A stretch of DNA of 31,629 nucleotides from NCBI GenBank assembly GCA_008668235.1, contig RQCP01000018.1, forward strand, positions 1 through 31,629, read 5' to 3'. The stretch comes from Collinsella aerofaciens (GTDB taxonomy: Bacteria; Actinomycetota; Coriobacteriia; Coriobacteriales; Coriobacteriaceae). Below the pieces are notes generated by a model, which was given only the letters and a program-made list of their open reading frames with translations, searched no databases and was not told where the DNA came from. The position numbers and the translations under genes are program-made. Shown here in pieces: positions 15,220-24,013 of this stretch (within the stretch, counting starts at the first letter, position 1; each line of letters opens with the position of its first letter).

Positions 15220-16025
15220 AAGTTCTCTCCTTTTGTCACAGTCCACCATTGGCAAGGGTTCAGTATTTTAATCGCATGACGGGGGTCGACCCCGGCGTCA
15301 ACTGCAGAGTTCATCAATATATCAATGAACGGCTCCTCGGAGCGGTCATGGCCGAGCAGGATCACCGGCAGACCACGCAAGGCAAGGTCTTGCGCCACGT
15401 GGTAGCCCGCCTCGCCCGTCACGATCACATCGGCGCCCGCGGCGATGGCAAGCTCTCCAAAATCGCCCAGGGAGCCGCCCAAAATGGCGACCGTGCGGCA
15501 TGGGTGATCGGCCTCGCCCCACACGCGCGGGTCGCTGCCAAACGCCGTGGCGGCACGGTTGGCGAGGTCGCGTAGGCTGCAGGGGTTGTTGAGCGTTGCA
15601 AGTGCGCCCAGGCCGCTCGCTTCGGGGTCGTCCACGTGCTCCAGCGAGCTTGCGGGCGCGGCGTCCAACAGCTTGCTTAGGCAGATGCGCGCCTCGTGCG
15701 AGCGGTCCAGGTTGGTGTGGAGCGAGATGATGCTCACCCCGCAGCGGGCCGCCTCGTAGAGTGCCGCGCTGCATTGGGGGCGCGTTGCGCTGGGCGGGCA
15801 AAACGCCTCGGGCGCCTTGATGAAGACGGGATGATGTGTGAGCAACACGTTGGCACCGGCCTCCAAGGCGCGCTGCACGTTGTCCCTGGTAGCGTCGAGC
15901 GCGCAGGCCACGCCACGGATCTCGTCGTCGGGGTCACCAACGGATAAGCCTACGTGGTCCCAGGGTTCGGCGTCCGTCTTAGGATAGCGTGCAAGTAGGG
16001 CGCGCTCGAGCTCGGCGACGATCAT
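15216..16025 (-). CDS. Nif3-like dinuclear metal centre protein
   Basis: A 269-residue Nif3/YqfO/YbgI-family protein. Conserved metal-ligand regions are visible: LLTHHPVFIK near the N-terminus, and GEAGYHV plus GHDRSEEPF near the C-terminus. WDHVGLSVGDP is the standard opening. There is no inserted YqfO-type middle domain; the length fits the short form. Some members are annotated as GTP cyclohydrolase-like, but the physiological substrate is unknown. The ATG at 16025 overlaps the stop of the upstream cysteine desulfurase gene (ATGA arrangement), so translation is coupled on both sides. A longer upstream frame has no homology. Confidence 0.9.
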   Translation of the reverse strand: MIVAELERALLARYPKTDAEPWDHVGLSVGDPDDEIRGVACALDATRDNVQRALEAGANVLLTHHPVFIKAPEAFCPPSATRPQCSAALYEAARCGVSIISLHTNLDRSHEARICLSKLLDAAPASSLEHVDDPEASGLGALATLNNPCSLRDLANRAATAFGSDPRVWGEADHPCRTVAILGGSLGDFGELAIAAGADVIVTGEAGYHVAQDLALRGLPVILLGHDRSEEPFIDILMNSAVDAGVDPRHAIKILNPCQWWTVTKGENL

Positions 16026-17200
16026 GCGGCACCTACGATCGAGAGCAGCGTCTGGGCAAAGTCGTCCAGATCGCTCGGATTCACGCGGTCGTCGAAGGAA
16101 ATGCGCAGTGCGCCCAATGCCCGCTTGCGACCGATGCCCATCGCGCTCAGAACGTGGCTGGGATCCATGCTGCCGCTCGAGCATGCCGAGCCTGCCGACA
16201 CCTCAAAGCCGGCGGCATCGAGCTTGATGATGAGCTCCTCGGAGTCCATGCCGTCAACGTAGATCGAAACCATGCCGGGCAGACGGTTGGCCTGGGCATA
16301 GTCACCCATGGTGGCATGAATGCGCGGATGGGCCGTAAGCGTGGCGTAGAGCTTATCGGAAAGGGCTTGCAGCTTCTCGCGCTCCTGAGCGACACGGGGC
16401 GTCAGCGTGCGGGCGGCAGCGGCAAAGGCCAGCTGCGTGCGCAGGTCCTGCGTACCGGCGCGACGGCCGGCTTCTTGTCCACCGCCAAAGATGCGCGGAC
16501 GCAGCGGCGTGCGGTTCTTAAGGTAGAGCGCACCGGATGCCACGGGGCCGCCGATCTTATGCGCGGCAACGGTCATGGCATCAACACCCAGCTCGGTGAC
16601 ATCGAGCGGAATATGCAAGTAGCCCTGGATGGCATCGGTATGAAACAAGGCGCCGGCAGCATGTGCGGCGGCGGCCAGCTCGCGGATGGGCTGCACCACG
16701 CCGGTCTCGTTGTTGGCGACCATGATGCTCACGAGCGCGACGTCGTCTCCGAGCAAGTCGTTCAGCGCAGCAGACTCGATGTAGCCCGCATGGCAGGGCT
16801 GAACCAGGTCGACGGTAAAGCCGGTGGCACGCAGCAGCGGCAGGTTGTCCAGAATCGAATCGTGCTCGATGGCAGATACGATCACGCGGTTACGCTTGCG
16901 GTCGCGCTGGCGAGCGCCCTCGGCAAGTCCGAGGAGCGCCAGCTGGTTGGCCTCGGTGCCGCCGTTGGTCAGGACGATCTCGGACGGGCGGACGCGTGCG
17001 CCAAAGCTGCGGGCGATCTCGCGACGTGCGGCCTCCAGACGCGCGGCAGCCTTGCGGCCAAGCGAGTGCAGTGAGTTGGGGTTGACGCCCGCAAGCTCGC
17101 TGTCGTCGTACTCGCGCTGCGCAAGGAGCGCCTCGGCGCGCATGGGCGTCGAGGCGGCATAATCAAGATTCACGGGTATGCGGTTTTGACCTGCGGTCAT
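16022..17200 (-). CDS. Cysteine desulfurase (NifS/IscS-like)
   Basis: A 392-residue PLP enzyme that takes sulfur from cysteine for Fe-S clusters or tRNA thiolation. It opens with NLDYAASTPMR. The PLP region includes TNGGTEANQLAL and SAIEHDSI, the PLP-lysine is Lys215 in AAHKIGG, and the catalytic Cys340 sits in SAGSACSSG. The active-site loop is the longer group I (IscS/NifS) type. No iscU, sufU or mnmA gene is adjacent, so the acceptor is unknown. The start at 17200 lies six bases after rpe ends, and the 3' end overlaps nif3. The symbol is left open because nifS, iscS and csd cannot be told apart here. Confidence 0.93.
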   Translation of the reverse strand: MTAGQNRIPVNLDYAASTPMRAEALLAQREYDDSELAGVNPNSLHSLGRKAAARLEAARREIARSFGARVRPSEIVLTNGGTEANQLALLGLAEGARQRDRKRNRVIVSAIEHDSILDNLPLLRATGFTVDLVQPCHAGYIESAALNDLLGDDVALVSIMVANNETGVVQPIRELAAAAHAAGALFHTDAIQGYLHIPLDVTELGVDAMTVAAHKIGGPVASGALYLKNRTPLRPRIFGGGQEAGRRAGTQDLRTQLAFAAAARTLTPRVAQEREKLQALSDKLYATLTAHPRIHATMGDYAQANRLPGMVSIYVDGMDSEELIIKLDAAGFEVSAGSACSSGSMDPSHVLSAMGIGRKRALGALRISFDDRVNPSDLDDFAQTLLSIVGAA

Positions 17201-17206
17201 AAGGGT

Positions 17207-17878
17207 TTATGCCTCCTGTGCAGCCTCGTTGCCCAGCTTCTGCAGCAGCGCAACCTCGGCGGCGGGATCTTCAGACTTAAATACGGCGGAACCGGCCACC
17301 AGGACGTTGGCGCCAGCCTTGACGACCTCGGCAATGTTCTTGGAAGAGATGCCACCGTCGACCTCGATCAGGGGCGACACGCCGTGGCGCTCACACATGG
17401 CCTTGAGCTCGTGGAGCTTATGCAGAGTGCCCGGGATAAAGCTCTGGCCGCCAAAGCCGGGGTTCACGCTCATCAGCAGCACCATGTCGACAACGTCTAT
17501 GATGCTCTCGAGCACGCAGACGGGCGTGGCAGGGTTGAGCACCACGCCGACCTTGACGCCGCGCTGCTGCAGGTGCGTGAGCGTGCGGTGCAGGTGCGTG
17601 GAGGCTTCGTAGTGCACGGTGATCATATCGGCACCGGCGTCGGCATACCAATCGACCGTCTCGTCGGGGTTCGAGACCATCAGGTGCGCGTCGACCGGCA
17701 CGTCGGTTGAGCGCTTGACGGCCTTGAGGATGTCAACGCCAAAGGTGAGGTTGCCGGTAAAGTGGCCGTCCATGACGTCGAAGTGCACAAAGTCGGCACC
17801 GGCGATTTTGTCGAGGTCGCCCTTGAGGTTGGCCATATCGGCCGAAAGGATGGACGGAGCGATTTTAATGGAACCCAT
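17207..17878 (-). CDS. rpe: Ribulose-phosphate 3-epimerase
   Basis: A 223-residue TIM-barrel enzyme interconverting ribulose-5-phosphate and xylulose-5-phosphate in the pentose phosphate pathway. Family motifs are clear: IAPSILSADMANL at the start, HFDVMDGHF with metal-binding His and Asp, VDAHLMV with a further His, MSVNPGFGGQSF, and the Asp in IEVDGGI. The GAAAGG site eight bases before the ATG supports the start. It lies between gpsA and the cysteine desulfurase gene with short gaps of 18 and 6 bases. Confidence 0.96.
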   Translation of the reverse strand: MGSIKIAPSILSADMANLKGDLDKIAGADFVHFDVMDGHFTGNLTFGVDILKAVKRSTDVPVDAHLMVSNPDETVDWYADAGADMITVHYEASTHLHRTLTHLQQRGVKVGVVLNPATPVCVLESIIDVVDMVLLMSVNPGFGGQSFIPGTLHKLHELKAMCERHGVSPLIEVDGGISSKNIAEVVKAGANVLVAGSAVFKSEDPAAEVALLQKLGNEAAQEA

Positions 17879-17896
17879 GATAGTAGCCTTTCTGCG

Positions 17897-18904
17897 CTAG
17901 TCGGTGAGTCCGTAGAACTCTTGCGAGGGGACGCGGTCGGTAAGAATCTCGAGCGCCCTATCCAAAGTAACACCGTTATAGAGCGTTTGCTCCACGGCAA
18001 AGGTGAGCGGAATGTCTACGCCCAGTGAACGGGCGAGCTCGCTGACGCTGCGGGCCGCAACGGCGCCCTCAACCACCATGTGCGTGCGCCCCTGATACTC
18101 GTCGAGCGACACACCGTGGGCAAACTCGTAGCCAAAGGTGCGGTTGCGCGAATGCTCCGAGGTGCAGGTGGCAATGAGATCGCCCATGCCGGCAAGGCCC
18201 ATGCAGGTCATGGCCTGCCCGCCACGGGCGTGTGCCAGTCGACTAATCTCGGCCAGGCCGCGCGTCATGATAAGGGCGAGCGTGTTGTCGCCCGCGCCGG
18301 TGCCGGCGGAGATGCCGCACACGATGGCGATGACATTTTTCATGGCGCCGCAAACCTCGACGCCGGTCATGTCCTGCGACAGGTAGATGCGGAAGGCCGT
18401 GGATAGGAGCAGGTCCTTAAAGGTCTCCCCTATCTGCGGGTCTTTGCTGGCGATGACGGCGGCAGAAAGTCCGCCGCGGCAGATCTCCTCGGCATGGTTG
18501 GGGCCGGAGAGCGCCGCCACGCGTGCCTCGTTGCCGATCTCGCTGGCAATGACCTCGCTCATGAGCAGTCCAGACTCGGGCTCAATACCCTTGGTGAGGC
18601 AGAGCACCGGGGTATCGGCGGCGATAAAGGGCGCTGCCCGATGGCACACGTCGCGCAAGTGCGTGGAGGGCACGGCAAAGATGATCGCATCGGCACCATC
18701 GAGCGTCTGGGCGAGCTCGGTCGTTGCTACCACGTTGTCCGGCAGCTCGTAGCCCACAAGGTAGCGGGGGTTGCGGTGCTCACCGTTAATGCCGGCGGCC
18801 GTCTGCTCGCTATGGGCCCACATGGTTACGCGCACGGCTCGCGCGGCGGCAAGGCCGGCGACGGCGGTTCCCCACGAGCCAGAGCCAATCAGCGCAACAT
18901 TCAT
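17897..18904 (-). CDS. gpsA: Glycerol-3-phosphate dehydrogenase [NAD(P)+]
   Basis: A 335-residue cytoplasmic enzyme that makes sn-glycerol-3-phosphate from dihydroxyacetone phosphate, feeding the acyltransferase PlsY encoded just upstream. The nucleotide-binding loop GSGSWGTA is at residues 7-14. LSGPNHAEEI and the catalytic Lys in GAMKNVIAI are present, as is the C-terminal MAGLGD-like segment (here LAGMGDLIATC). AGGAGAGAGTC precedes the ATG. The nine-base gap from plsY supports an operon. Length is typical of the family. Confidence 0.96.
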   Translation of the reverse strand: MNVALIGSGSWGTAVAGLAAARAVRVTMWAHSEQTAAGINGEHRNPRYLVGYELPDNVVATTELAQTLDGADAIIFAVPSTHLRDVCHRAAPFIAADTPVLCLTKGIEPESGLLMSEVIASEIGNEARVAALSGPNHAEEICRGGLSAAVIASKDPQIGETFKDLLLSTAFRIYLSQDMTGVEVCGAMKNVIAIVCGISAGTGAGDNTLALIMTRGLAEISRLAHARGGQAMTCMGLAGMGDLIATCTSEHSRNRTFGYEFAHGVSLDEYQGRTHMVVEGAVAARSVSELARSLGVDIPLTFAVEQTLYNGVTLDRALEILTDRVPSQEFYGLTD

Positions 18905-18913
18905 GACTCTCTC

Positions 18914-19597
18914 CTACTTATCGTCGGGCTCGGTGACGCGCTTGGTAAACGAGAGCTTGGACTCCTTACCCGTCATGAGCTTTTTGATGTTCGCGCGATG
19001 GGCCCACACCACGGTGATGCCGATTATCGCCATGCAGAACTTGAGGCCCAGGCTGCTGTACGGAAAGACCGCGCAAGCAGCGATGGGAAGACCGATGGCC
19101 GCGGCAAGCGAGCCCACCGACACAAACTTGGTGATGGCGACGGCCACGATAAACATGCCCAGCAGCGACAGGCCAATGGGCCAATACCAGGCGAGGATGA
19201 CGCCCAGGCCAACTGCGATTCCCTTGCCGCCATGGAAATTGAGGTAGGGCGAGAAGATGTGGCCCCACACCGCTGCCAGGCAGATGACGCCGAGCATCCA
19301 ATCGCCGGGGGCTCCAGGCGCCATGATGCCCACAGGGAAGCCATAGCCCACGCCCGCGATAAGCGGACGCGCGATAAGGACGCAGATGGCGCCCTTAAGG
19401 CAGTCGAGCAGCAGCGTGAGCGCGGCCACCTTGGGACCGGCTACGCGCAGGGCGTTGGTGGTGCCGATGTTGCCGGAACCCGCCTTGCGAATGTCGGTGT
19501 GGTTGAACACGCGGCCCAGGATCAAGCCAAACGGAATCGCTCCGATAAAGAACGAGACCACAGCGCAGATGGCGGTCAGCAGAATCGGATTATGCAT
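18914..19597 (-). CDS. plsY: Acyl-phosphate:glycerol-3-phosphate acyltransferase
   Basis: A 227-residue polytopic membrane enzyme that starts phospholipid synthesis from acyl-phosphate. Motif 1 is GSGNIGTTN (the common form is SGNIGATN), motif 2 is NFHGGKGIA, and the third, PxxxE-like, region is replaced by a variable C-terminal tail. About five hydrophobic helices fit the family. The tail after the last helix is charged (KESKLSFTKR). AAGGAG precedes the ATG at 19597, which lies inside the last codons of der, so the two are translationally coupled. gpsA, making the substrate, follows. Confidence 0.94.
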   Translation of the reverse strand: MHNPILLTAICAVVSFFIGAIPFGLILGRVFNHTDIRKAGSGNIGTTNALRVAGPKVAALTLLLDCLKGAICVLIARPLIAGVGYGFPVGIMAPGAPGDWMLGVICLAAVWGHIFSPYLNFHGGKGIAVGLGVILAWYWPIGLSLLGMFIVAVAITKFVSVGSLAAAIGLPIAACAVFPYSSLGLKFCMAIIGITVVWAHRANIKKLMTGKESKLSFTKRVTEPDDK

Positions 19598-20924
19598 CCT
19601 TTTGCTCCTTCTTCCTAAAGAAGAGTCGAATGGGCGTGCCGGAAAAATCGAAGGTCGAGCGCATACGGTTTTCCACGTAGCGCTGGTAGGTGTCGTTGAC
19701 CAGGTCGCTGTGGTTGACGAAGAACGTAAACGTTGGCGGGTTGACGCCCGTCTGGGTCACGTAGTGCATGCGCAGGCGGCGCTTGCCGTCCACCACGGTG
19801 TGTCCGAACTCGCGTAGGTCGGTGAGGAACGTGTTGAGGCGCGATGTGGTGATCTTTTGCGAGCGCGTCTTTTCGGCCGCGTCGACCATAGCCCAGATCT
19901 TCTCGACGCTGCGGCCGGTCAGGGCCGAGATGCGCAGGTACTGGGCCCAGGGAGCCATGACGCCCAGACGGCGGTCGACGGTCTCCATGCAGGCTTCGCG
20001 CTTGCGGTCATCGTCGAGCAGGTCCCATTTGTTGAGCAGCACCACGATGGCGCAGCCGCGCTCGATGGCCAAGCCCATGACCTTCTGGTCCTGCTCGGTG
20101 ACGCCCACGGAGGCGTCGACGACGAGCAGCGCCACGTCCGCGCGGTCGATGGCGCGCAGGCCGCGGACCATGGAGTAGTACTCGATGTTCTCGTACACAG
20201 TGCTCTTCTTGCGAATGCCCGCGGTGTCGACCATGCGGTAGTGCTTGCCGTCGCGCTCGACGACGGTGTCGATGGCATCGCGCGTGGTGCCGGCGATGTT
20301 GGACACGATGGAGCGGTCGGCGCCCAGGATGCGGTTGAACAGCGAGGACTTACCGGCGTTGGGGCGACCGATGATGGCCACGTTCAGCGCATCGGGGAAC
20401 TCGTCGGCGACCTCGTCCTCCTCCTCGGGCAACAGGGCCACGATGTCGTCGAGCAGGTCGCCCGTGCCATGGCCATGCAGGGCCGAGAGCGGCGTGGGCT
20501 CACCGATGCCGAGCGAATAGAACTCCCAGATGCTATCGTTCTCGCGATCGGGATTGTCGAGCTTGTTCACCAGCAAAAAGACCGGCTTGTCGCAGCGCTT
20601 GAGCATGCGAGCGACCGACTCGTCCTCCTCGGTGACGCCGGTGCGGCCGTCGACAACAAACAGGATGACGGCGGCTTCCTCGGCGGCGGCGAGGGCCTGG
20701 TCGCGGATGGACGTGGCAAAGACGTCATCGCTCTTGAGCGGCTCGATGCCGCCCGTGTCGACGATGGTGAACTCGCGGCCGTTCCAATCGGCCGTGTGAT
20801 ACGAGCGGTCGCGCGTGACGCCGCGGGACTCGTGGACGATGGCGTCCGAGGTCTGGGCCAGGCGGTTAACGAGCGTGGACTTGCCCACGTTGGGGCGTCC
20901 GACGACGGCGACGATAGGTTTCAT
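19590..20924 (-). CDS. der: Ribosome assembly GTPase Der (EngA)
   Basis: A 444-residue essential GTPase for 50S subunit maturation. It has two tandem G domains: the first with GRPNVGKST near residue 8, the DTGG switch and NKLD; the second with GRPNAGKSS near residue 180, DTAG and NKWD. A KH-like C-terminal domain begins around residue 355. The acidic linker EEEDEVADEF separates the G domains. An AAAGGAGAGCAG site precedes the ATG. It overlaps plsY by eight bases. The DUF512-der-plsY-gpsA order is a widely conserved cluster, also seen in Firmicutes. Confidence 0.97.
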   Translation of the reverse strand: MKPIVAVVGRPNVGKSTLVNRLAQTSDAIVHESRGVTRDRSYHTADWNGREFTIVDTGGIEPLKSDDVFATSIRDQALAAAEEAAVILFVVDGRTGVTEEDESVARMLKRCDKPVFLLVNKLDNPDRENDSIWEFYSLGIGEPTPLSALHGHGTGDLLDDIVALLPEEEDEVADEFPDALNVAIIGRPNAGKSSLFNRILGADRSIVSNIAGTTRDAIDTVVERDGKHYRMVDTAGIRKKSTVYENIEYYSMVRGLRAIDRADVALLVVDASVGVTEQDQKVMGLAIERGCAIVVLLNKWDLLDDDRKREACMETVDRRLGVMAPWAQYLRISALTGRSVEKIWAMVDAAEKTRSQKITTSRLNTFLTDLREFGHTVVDGKRRLRMHYVTQTGVNPPTFTFFVNHSDLVNDTYQRYVENRMRSTFDFSGTPIRLFFRKKEQKDA

Positions 20925-20934
20925 CTGCTCTCCT

Positions 20935-22377
20935 TTAATGGGTAGGGTCAGCGGGAATAGTTGAATTGGCGGGCGTTATGCCAAGGATGTGCTCCAGGGT
21001 ATCGAGCAGCTCATGCGGCATGGTCGATACCACATGAACCTCGGCGCCGCGACCGGTAAGGCTTGCGAGTAATTCGTCACGATGATACTCGTCAAGGGTC
21101 ATACCATCGGCGTTGAACATGAGCTTAGGCACAAAGAGCATAACCCCCGATAGGTCCTGTGGCAGTTGCTCCAAGATGTCGCAGGCGACGATGAGGCCGG
21201 TCACGTCCACGTTGCCGCCAAAGTAACGGTTTTTGATGGCCGTGACGGTACCGGCAAGGCCGTGCGGTGATTCCACAAAACGCGCCAACGTATCGCGCGC
21301 ACTGGCACCCGAGAGGCACAGCAATCGCTGGCCACGGGCGGCGATTTCCTTGCGAACGCGGCACAGGCGCTTGGTATCGGCGGCGAGCACGTTGTCGGTC
21401 TCGTCCAGATAGGATCGGATCATGCCGATGCCGTCGTAGTACTGCGGGTAGCCGTCGTAAAAGTCGGCCTCGGGCGGCTCGATGCCGGCATCCAGGTAGA
21501 ACTCGTCGCTCATCTGGAAGGTGTGGCGGCCAAAGCGCTCAAACGCACGGTCCTGGAAGGGCCGGATCATGGCGATGGTCTCGCGCGCCAGTTCGGGCTT
21601 GTCGCTGTATGACCAAGTAAAGCGATTCTGGTGCTTGGTAAAGCCCAACGGCACGATGCCCAGGCTCGTGATCTGCTCGTGCTCCTCGCAAAAGCGCAGA
21701 GTCTTTTGCAGCTCCTCGCCGTCGTTCATGCCGGGGCACAACACGATCTGCGCGTGAATCTCAATGCCAGCGGCCATGATGGTCTCGAGCACGTCCATGC
21801 CGCGCTGGGCGTTGCGGCCCATCATGCGGCGGCGGACGTCGGGGCTTACGGCATGGACCGACACGTTCATGGGGCTCATGTTGCGTTGAATGACGTTTTG
21901 CACGTCCTCGTCGGTGAGGTTCGTGAGCGTGACAAAGTTTCCCTGCAAAAAGCTCAGGCGGTAGTCGTCGTCGCGGATGTAGAGCGTGGAGCGACCGCCC
22001 TTGGGCAGCATCGTCATAAAGCAGAACACGCAGGCGTTTACGCAGGTGCGCATGCCATCGAAGATGGGGCCATCGAACTCCAGGCCCCAGTCCTCGCCGG
22101 GAAAGCGATCGAGCTCAACGGGGGTGACGGTGCCGTCGCGTGGGTCGAAAACCTCCAATTCGACGGTATCGTCATCGGCCTCCCAGAGCCACACGATCAT
22201 ATCGGTCAGCTGCTCGCCGTTGACCGTGAGCACGCGCATGCCCGGCTCGATACCCACATCCCATGCGGGCGATTCGGGGCGCACGTTTTTAACGAGCGCG
22301 CCCTCGCCCGGCTCGGGGTCGCGGCTGCGCCCGTAATCGGCCACCTCGGCGGCGTATGCGGGTACGGTCTGGTCCAT
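20935..22377 (-). CDS. DUF512 radical-SAM-like protein with PDZ-like domain
   Basis: A 480-residue protein with an N-terminal PDZ-like segment (about 28-90, with RPESPAWDVGIEPGMRVLTVNG-like spacing), a radical-SAM-type cysteine motif CVNACVFC (Cys112, Cys116, Cys119), and the C-terminal DUF512 domain (about 260-460, with CRVRKEIAARG and GNVDVTGL). The cluster-binding pattern CxxxCxxC suggests a 4Fe-4S enzyme using S-adenosylmethionine, but no substrate is known. The ATG at 22377 begins two bases from the ispH stop. A longer frame into ispH was rejected. Its stable position before der hints at a ribosome- or membrane-related job, which is inference. Confidence 0.92.
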   Translation of the reverse strand: MDQTVPAYAAEVADYGRSRDPEPGEGALVKNVRPESPAWDVGIEPGMRVLTVNGEQLTDMIVWLWEADDDTVELEVFDPRDGTVTPVELDRFPGEDWGLEFDGPIFDGMRTCVNACVFCFMTMLPKGGRSTLYIRDDDYRLSFLQGNFVTLTNLTDEDVQNVIQRNMSPMNVSVHAVSPDVRRRMMGRNAQRGMDVLETIMAAGIEIHAQIVLCPGMNDGEELQKTLRFCEEHEQITSLGIVPLGFTKHQNRFTWSYSDKPELARETIAMIRPFQDRAFERFGRHTFQMSDEFYLDAGIEPPEADFYDGYPQYYDGIGMIRSYLDETDNVLAADTKRLCRVRKEIAARGQRLLCLSGASARDTLARFVESPHGLAGTVTAIKNRYFGGNVDVTGLIVACDILEQLPQDLSGVMLFVPKLMFNADGMTLDEYHRDELLASLTGRGAEVHVVSTMPHELLDTLEHILGITPANSTIPADPTH

Positions 22378-22379
22378 GA

Positions 22380-23279
22380 TTAGCGGCAAAGCTCCTTGAT
22401 GCGCTCGACGGCGCGCTCGATGTGTTCTTGCGGAGTGGAAGCGCCGGCGGTGATGCCGATGTGGCGAGCGTCGATAAACCACGCGGCCTGAAGCTCGGAA
22501 GCTTCCTCGATGTGATACGTACGCTCGCAGGCGTTTGCGCAAATCTGCGCCAAGCGGCGGGTGTTGCCCGAGTTCTTGCCGCCCACCACGACCATGCAGT
22601 CGCAGCGGTTGGCAAGTGCGGCCGCCGCCCGCTGTCGCTCACTCGTGGCGGCGCAGATGGTGTTGATCACGCGCAGTTCCTGCACGCGCGGGGTGATGGA
22701 GGCCACAACCTCGGCCAGGTTCTGCGCGGTTTGGGTGGTCTGCACAACCAGGCCTACCTTGCCCTTGAGCGGCAGCTCGTCCGCATCGGCGGCGCAGCTC
22801 ACGACCTGCGCGTCATCGCCGGCGTGGCCCAGGATGCCCTCGACTTCGGGGTGCCCCGGCTCGCCCACGACTATCACGTGGTAGCCCTCGCGTACCAGGC
22901 GCTCCGCCGCCACGTGGACCTTTTTCACGTAGGGGCAGGTGGCATCGACCACGTCGAGGCAACGCTCGCGAGCGGCATCGATGACCTGCGGCACCACGCC
23001 GTGCGCGCGAATGATCACGGTGCCCGATGCGGCGTCGTCCAGGGTCTCGGCCAGACCGACGCCTGCCTCGTCAAGCTCGCGCACCACGATGGGGTTATGG
23101 ATGAGCGGGCCCAGGGTGTGGACCTGAGCGTTCTCCCCCGCCTGCGGGGCGGCCGCCAGGGCCATATCGAGCGCGCGCTGCACGCCGTAGCAGGTGCCGG
23201 CGTGGGCGGCGATTTCGATGGTGGGGGCGTCTGCCTTGCCTGTCACAGCCTCGGCAGTGTTCATGACATACTCGCCCAT
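22380..23279 (-). CDS. ispH: 4-hydroxy-3-methylbut-2-enyl diphosphate reductase
   Basis: A 299-residue 4Fe-4S enzyme, the last step of the MEP isoprenoid pathway, yielding IPP and DMAPP. The three cluster cysteines are Cys30 (AGTCYGV), Cys115 (ATCPYV) and Cys209 (NTICAATSERQ). HAGTCYGVQRA, PLIHNPIVV and SGNTRRLAQIC also match. The start at 23279 lies just after the plsC stop; an alternative ATG five codons downstream is possible since neither has a strong ribosome site. Length is normal for a single-domain IspH without the S1 fusion found in some Firmicutes. Confidence 0.94.
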   Translation of the reverse strand: MGEYVMNTAEAVTGKADAPTIEIAAHAGTCYGVQRALDMALAAAPQAGENAQVHTLGPLIHNPIVVRELDEAGVGLAETLDDAASGTVIIRAHGVVPQVIDAARERCLDVVDATCPYVKKVHVAAERLVREGYHVIVVGEPGHPEVEGILGHAGDDAQVVSCAADADELPLKGKVGLVVQTTQTAQNLAEVVASITPRVQELRVINTICAATSERQRAAAALANRCDCMVVVGGKNSGNTRRLAQICANACERTYHIEEASELQAAWFIDARHIGITAGASTPQEHIERAVERIKELCR

Positions 23280-23281
23280 GG

Positions 23282-24010
23282 CTAGAACCTGCCCGGGTGC
23301 TCGGCGCACAGGTCATCGCGCATGGCGTAGACGCGACTCATGGCTTCGGACTCAAACCATGCCAGGCGTTCCTTGCGCTTGAGCTCGGCCGGAGCATCGG
23401 AAAGCGAGACGGCCTTGCCGGCACGGATCCAGCACTTTTTGGGGCGCATGATCTTTTTGCCCGCAGGCGTGATATCGGACCAGCCGCAGATGGCGAGCGG
23501 GTTGACGGGCGCCTTGCCCATCTGTGCGATGAGCGCAAAGCCGCCGTGGACCTCGGGCTTGATCTCGCGGGAGCGAATGCGCGTGCCCTCGGGGAAGATC
23601 AAGACGTCCTCGCCGCGCTGCAGCGCATGCTGGGCGGCGCGCAGGCACTTCATGTCGGCGGTGCCACGCTCGACGGGAATACCGCCCACACGGCTAAAGG
23701 CCCAGCGTACGATCTTGCTCTTGGCAAACTCGGACTTAAAAATGGGGCGAATGCGGCGGCCGCCAAAGAACAGCGCCGTCTCTACAGCCAGGAGCTCGGC
23801 CATCGAGGTGTGGTTGCAGATGACCACGCTTCCGCGGCCTTCCTGGCGCTCAAACAGCAGGTCGTTGTCCTCGACCTTCCAGCGCCACATGAGCTTGGAG
23901 AAGACCCAAAGGATGCCCATGACTACGGCGACGGTGCCGCGGATGAGCGCCGGGAATTCGGCGTAGGGGGCGTTGTAGTAATCCTCGGGCGTCTGCTTAA
24001 ACAGGCGCAT
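23282..24010 (-). CDS. plsC: 1-acyl-glycerol-3-phosphate acyltransferase (PlsC family)
   Basis: A 242-residue membrane-associated enzyme that adds the second acyl chain to make phosphatidic acid. An N-terminal hydrophobic segment at 23-42 anchors it. Motif I reads NHTSMAE (Asn66, His67, Glu72), so the usual Asp of HxxxxD is replaced by Glu. The FPEGTR motif III is intact at 139-144, and GGIPVER corresponds to motif II. The last third is less conserved (KKIMRPKKCWIRAGK). An AAAGGAGG site precedes the ATG at 24010. Placed between cmk and ispH. Another acyl-acceptor specificity is possible given the Glu. Confidence 0.88.
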   Translation of the reverse strand: MRLFKQTPEDYYNAPYAEFPALIRGTVAVVMGILWVFSKLMWRWKVEDNDLLFERQEGRGSVVICNHTSMAELLAVETALFFGGRRIRPIFKSEFAKSKIVRWAFSRVGGIPVERGTADMKCLRAAQHALQRGEDVLIFPEGTRIRSREIKPEVHGGFALIAQMGKAPVNPLAICGWSDITPAGKKIMRPKKCWIRAGKAVSLSDAPAELKRKERLAWFESEAMSRVYAMRDDLCAEHPGRF

Positions 24011-24013
24011 GGG

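Noticed and set aside
19857..20945. 362-codon plus-strand frame opposite der
   Set aside because: Shadow of a recognised essential gene, with an Asp/Val/His-rich translation and no motif.
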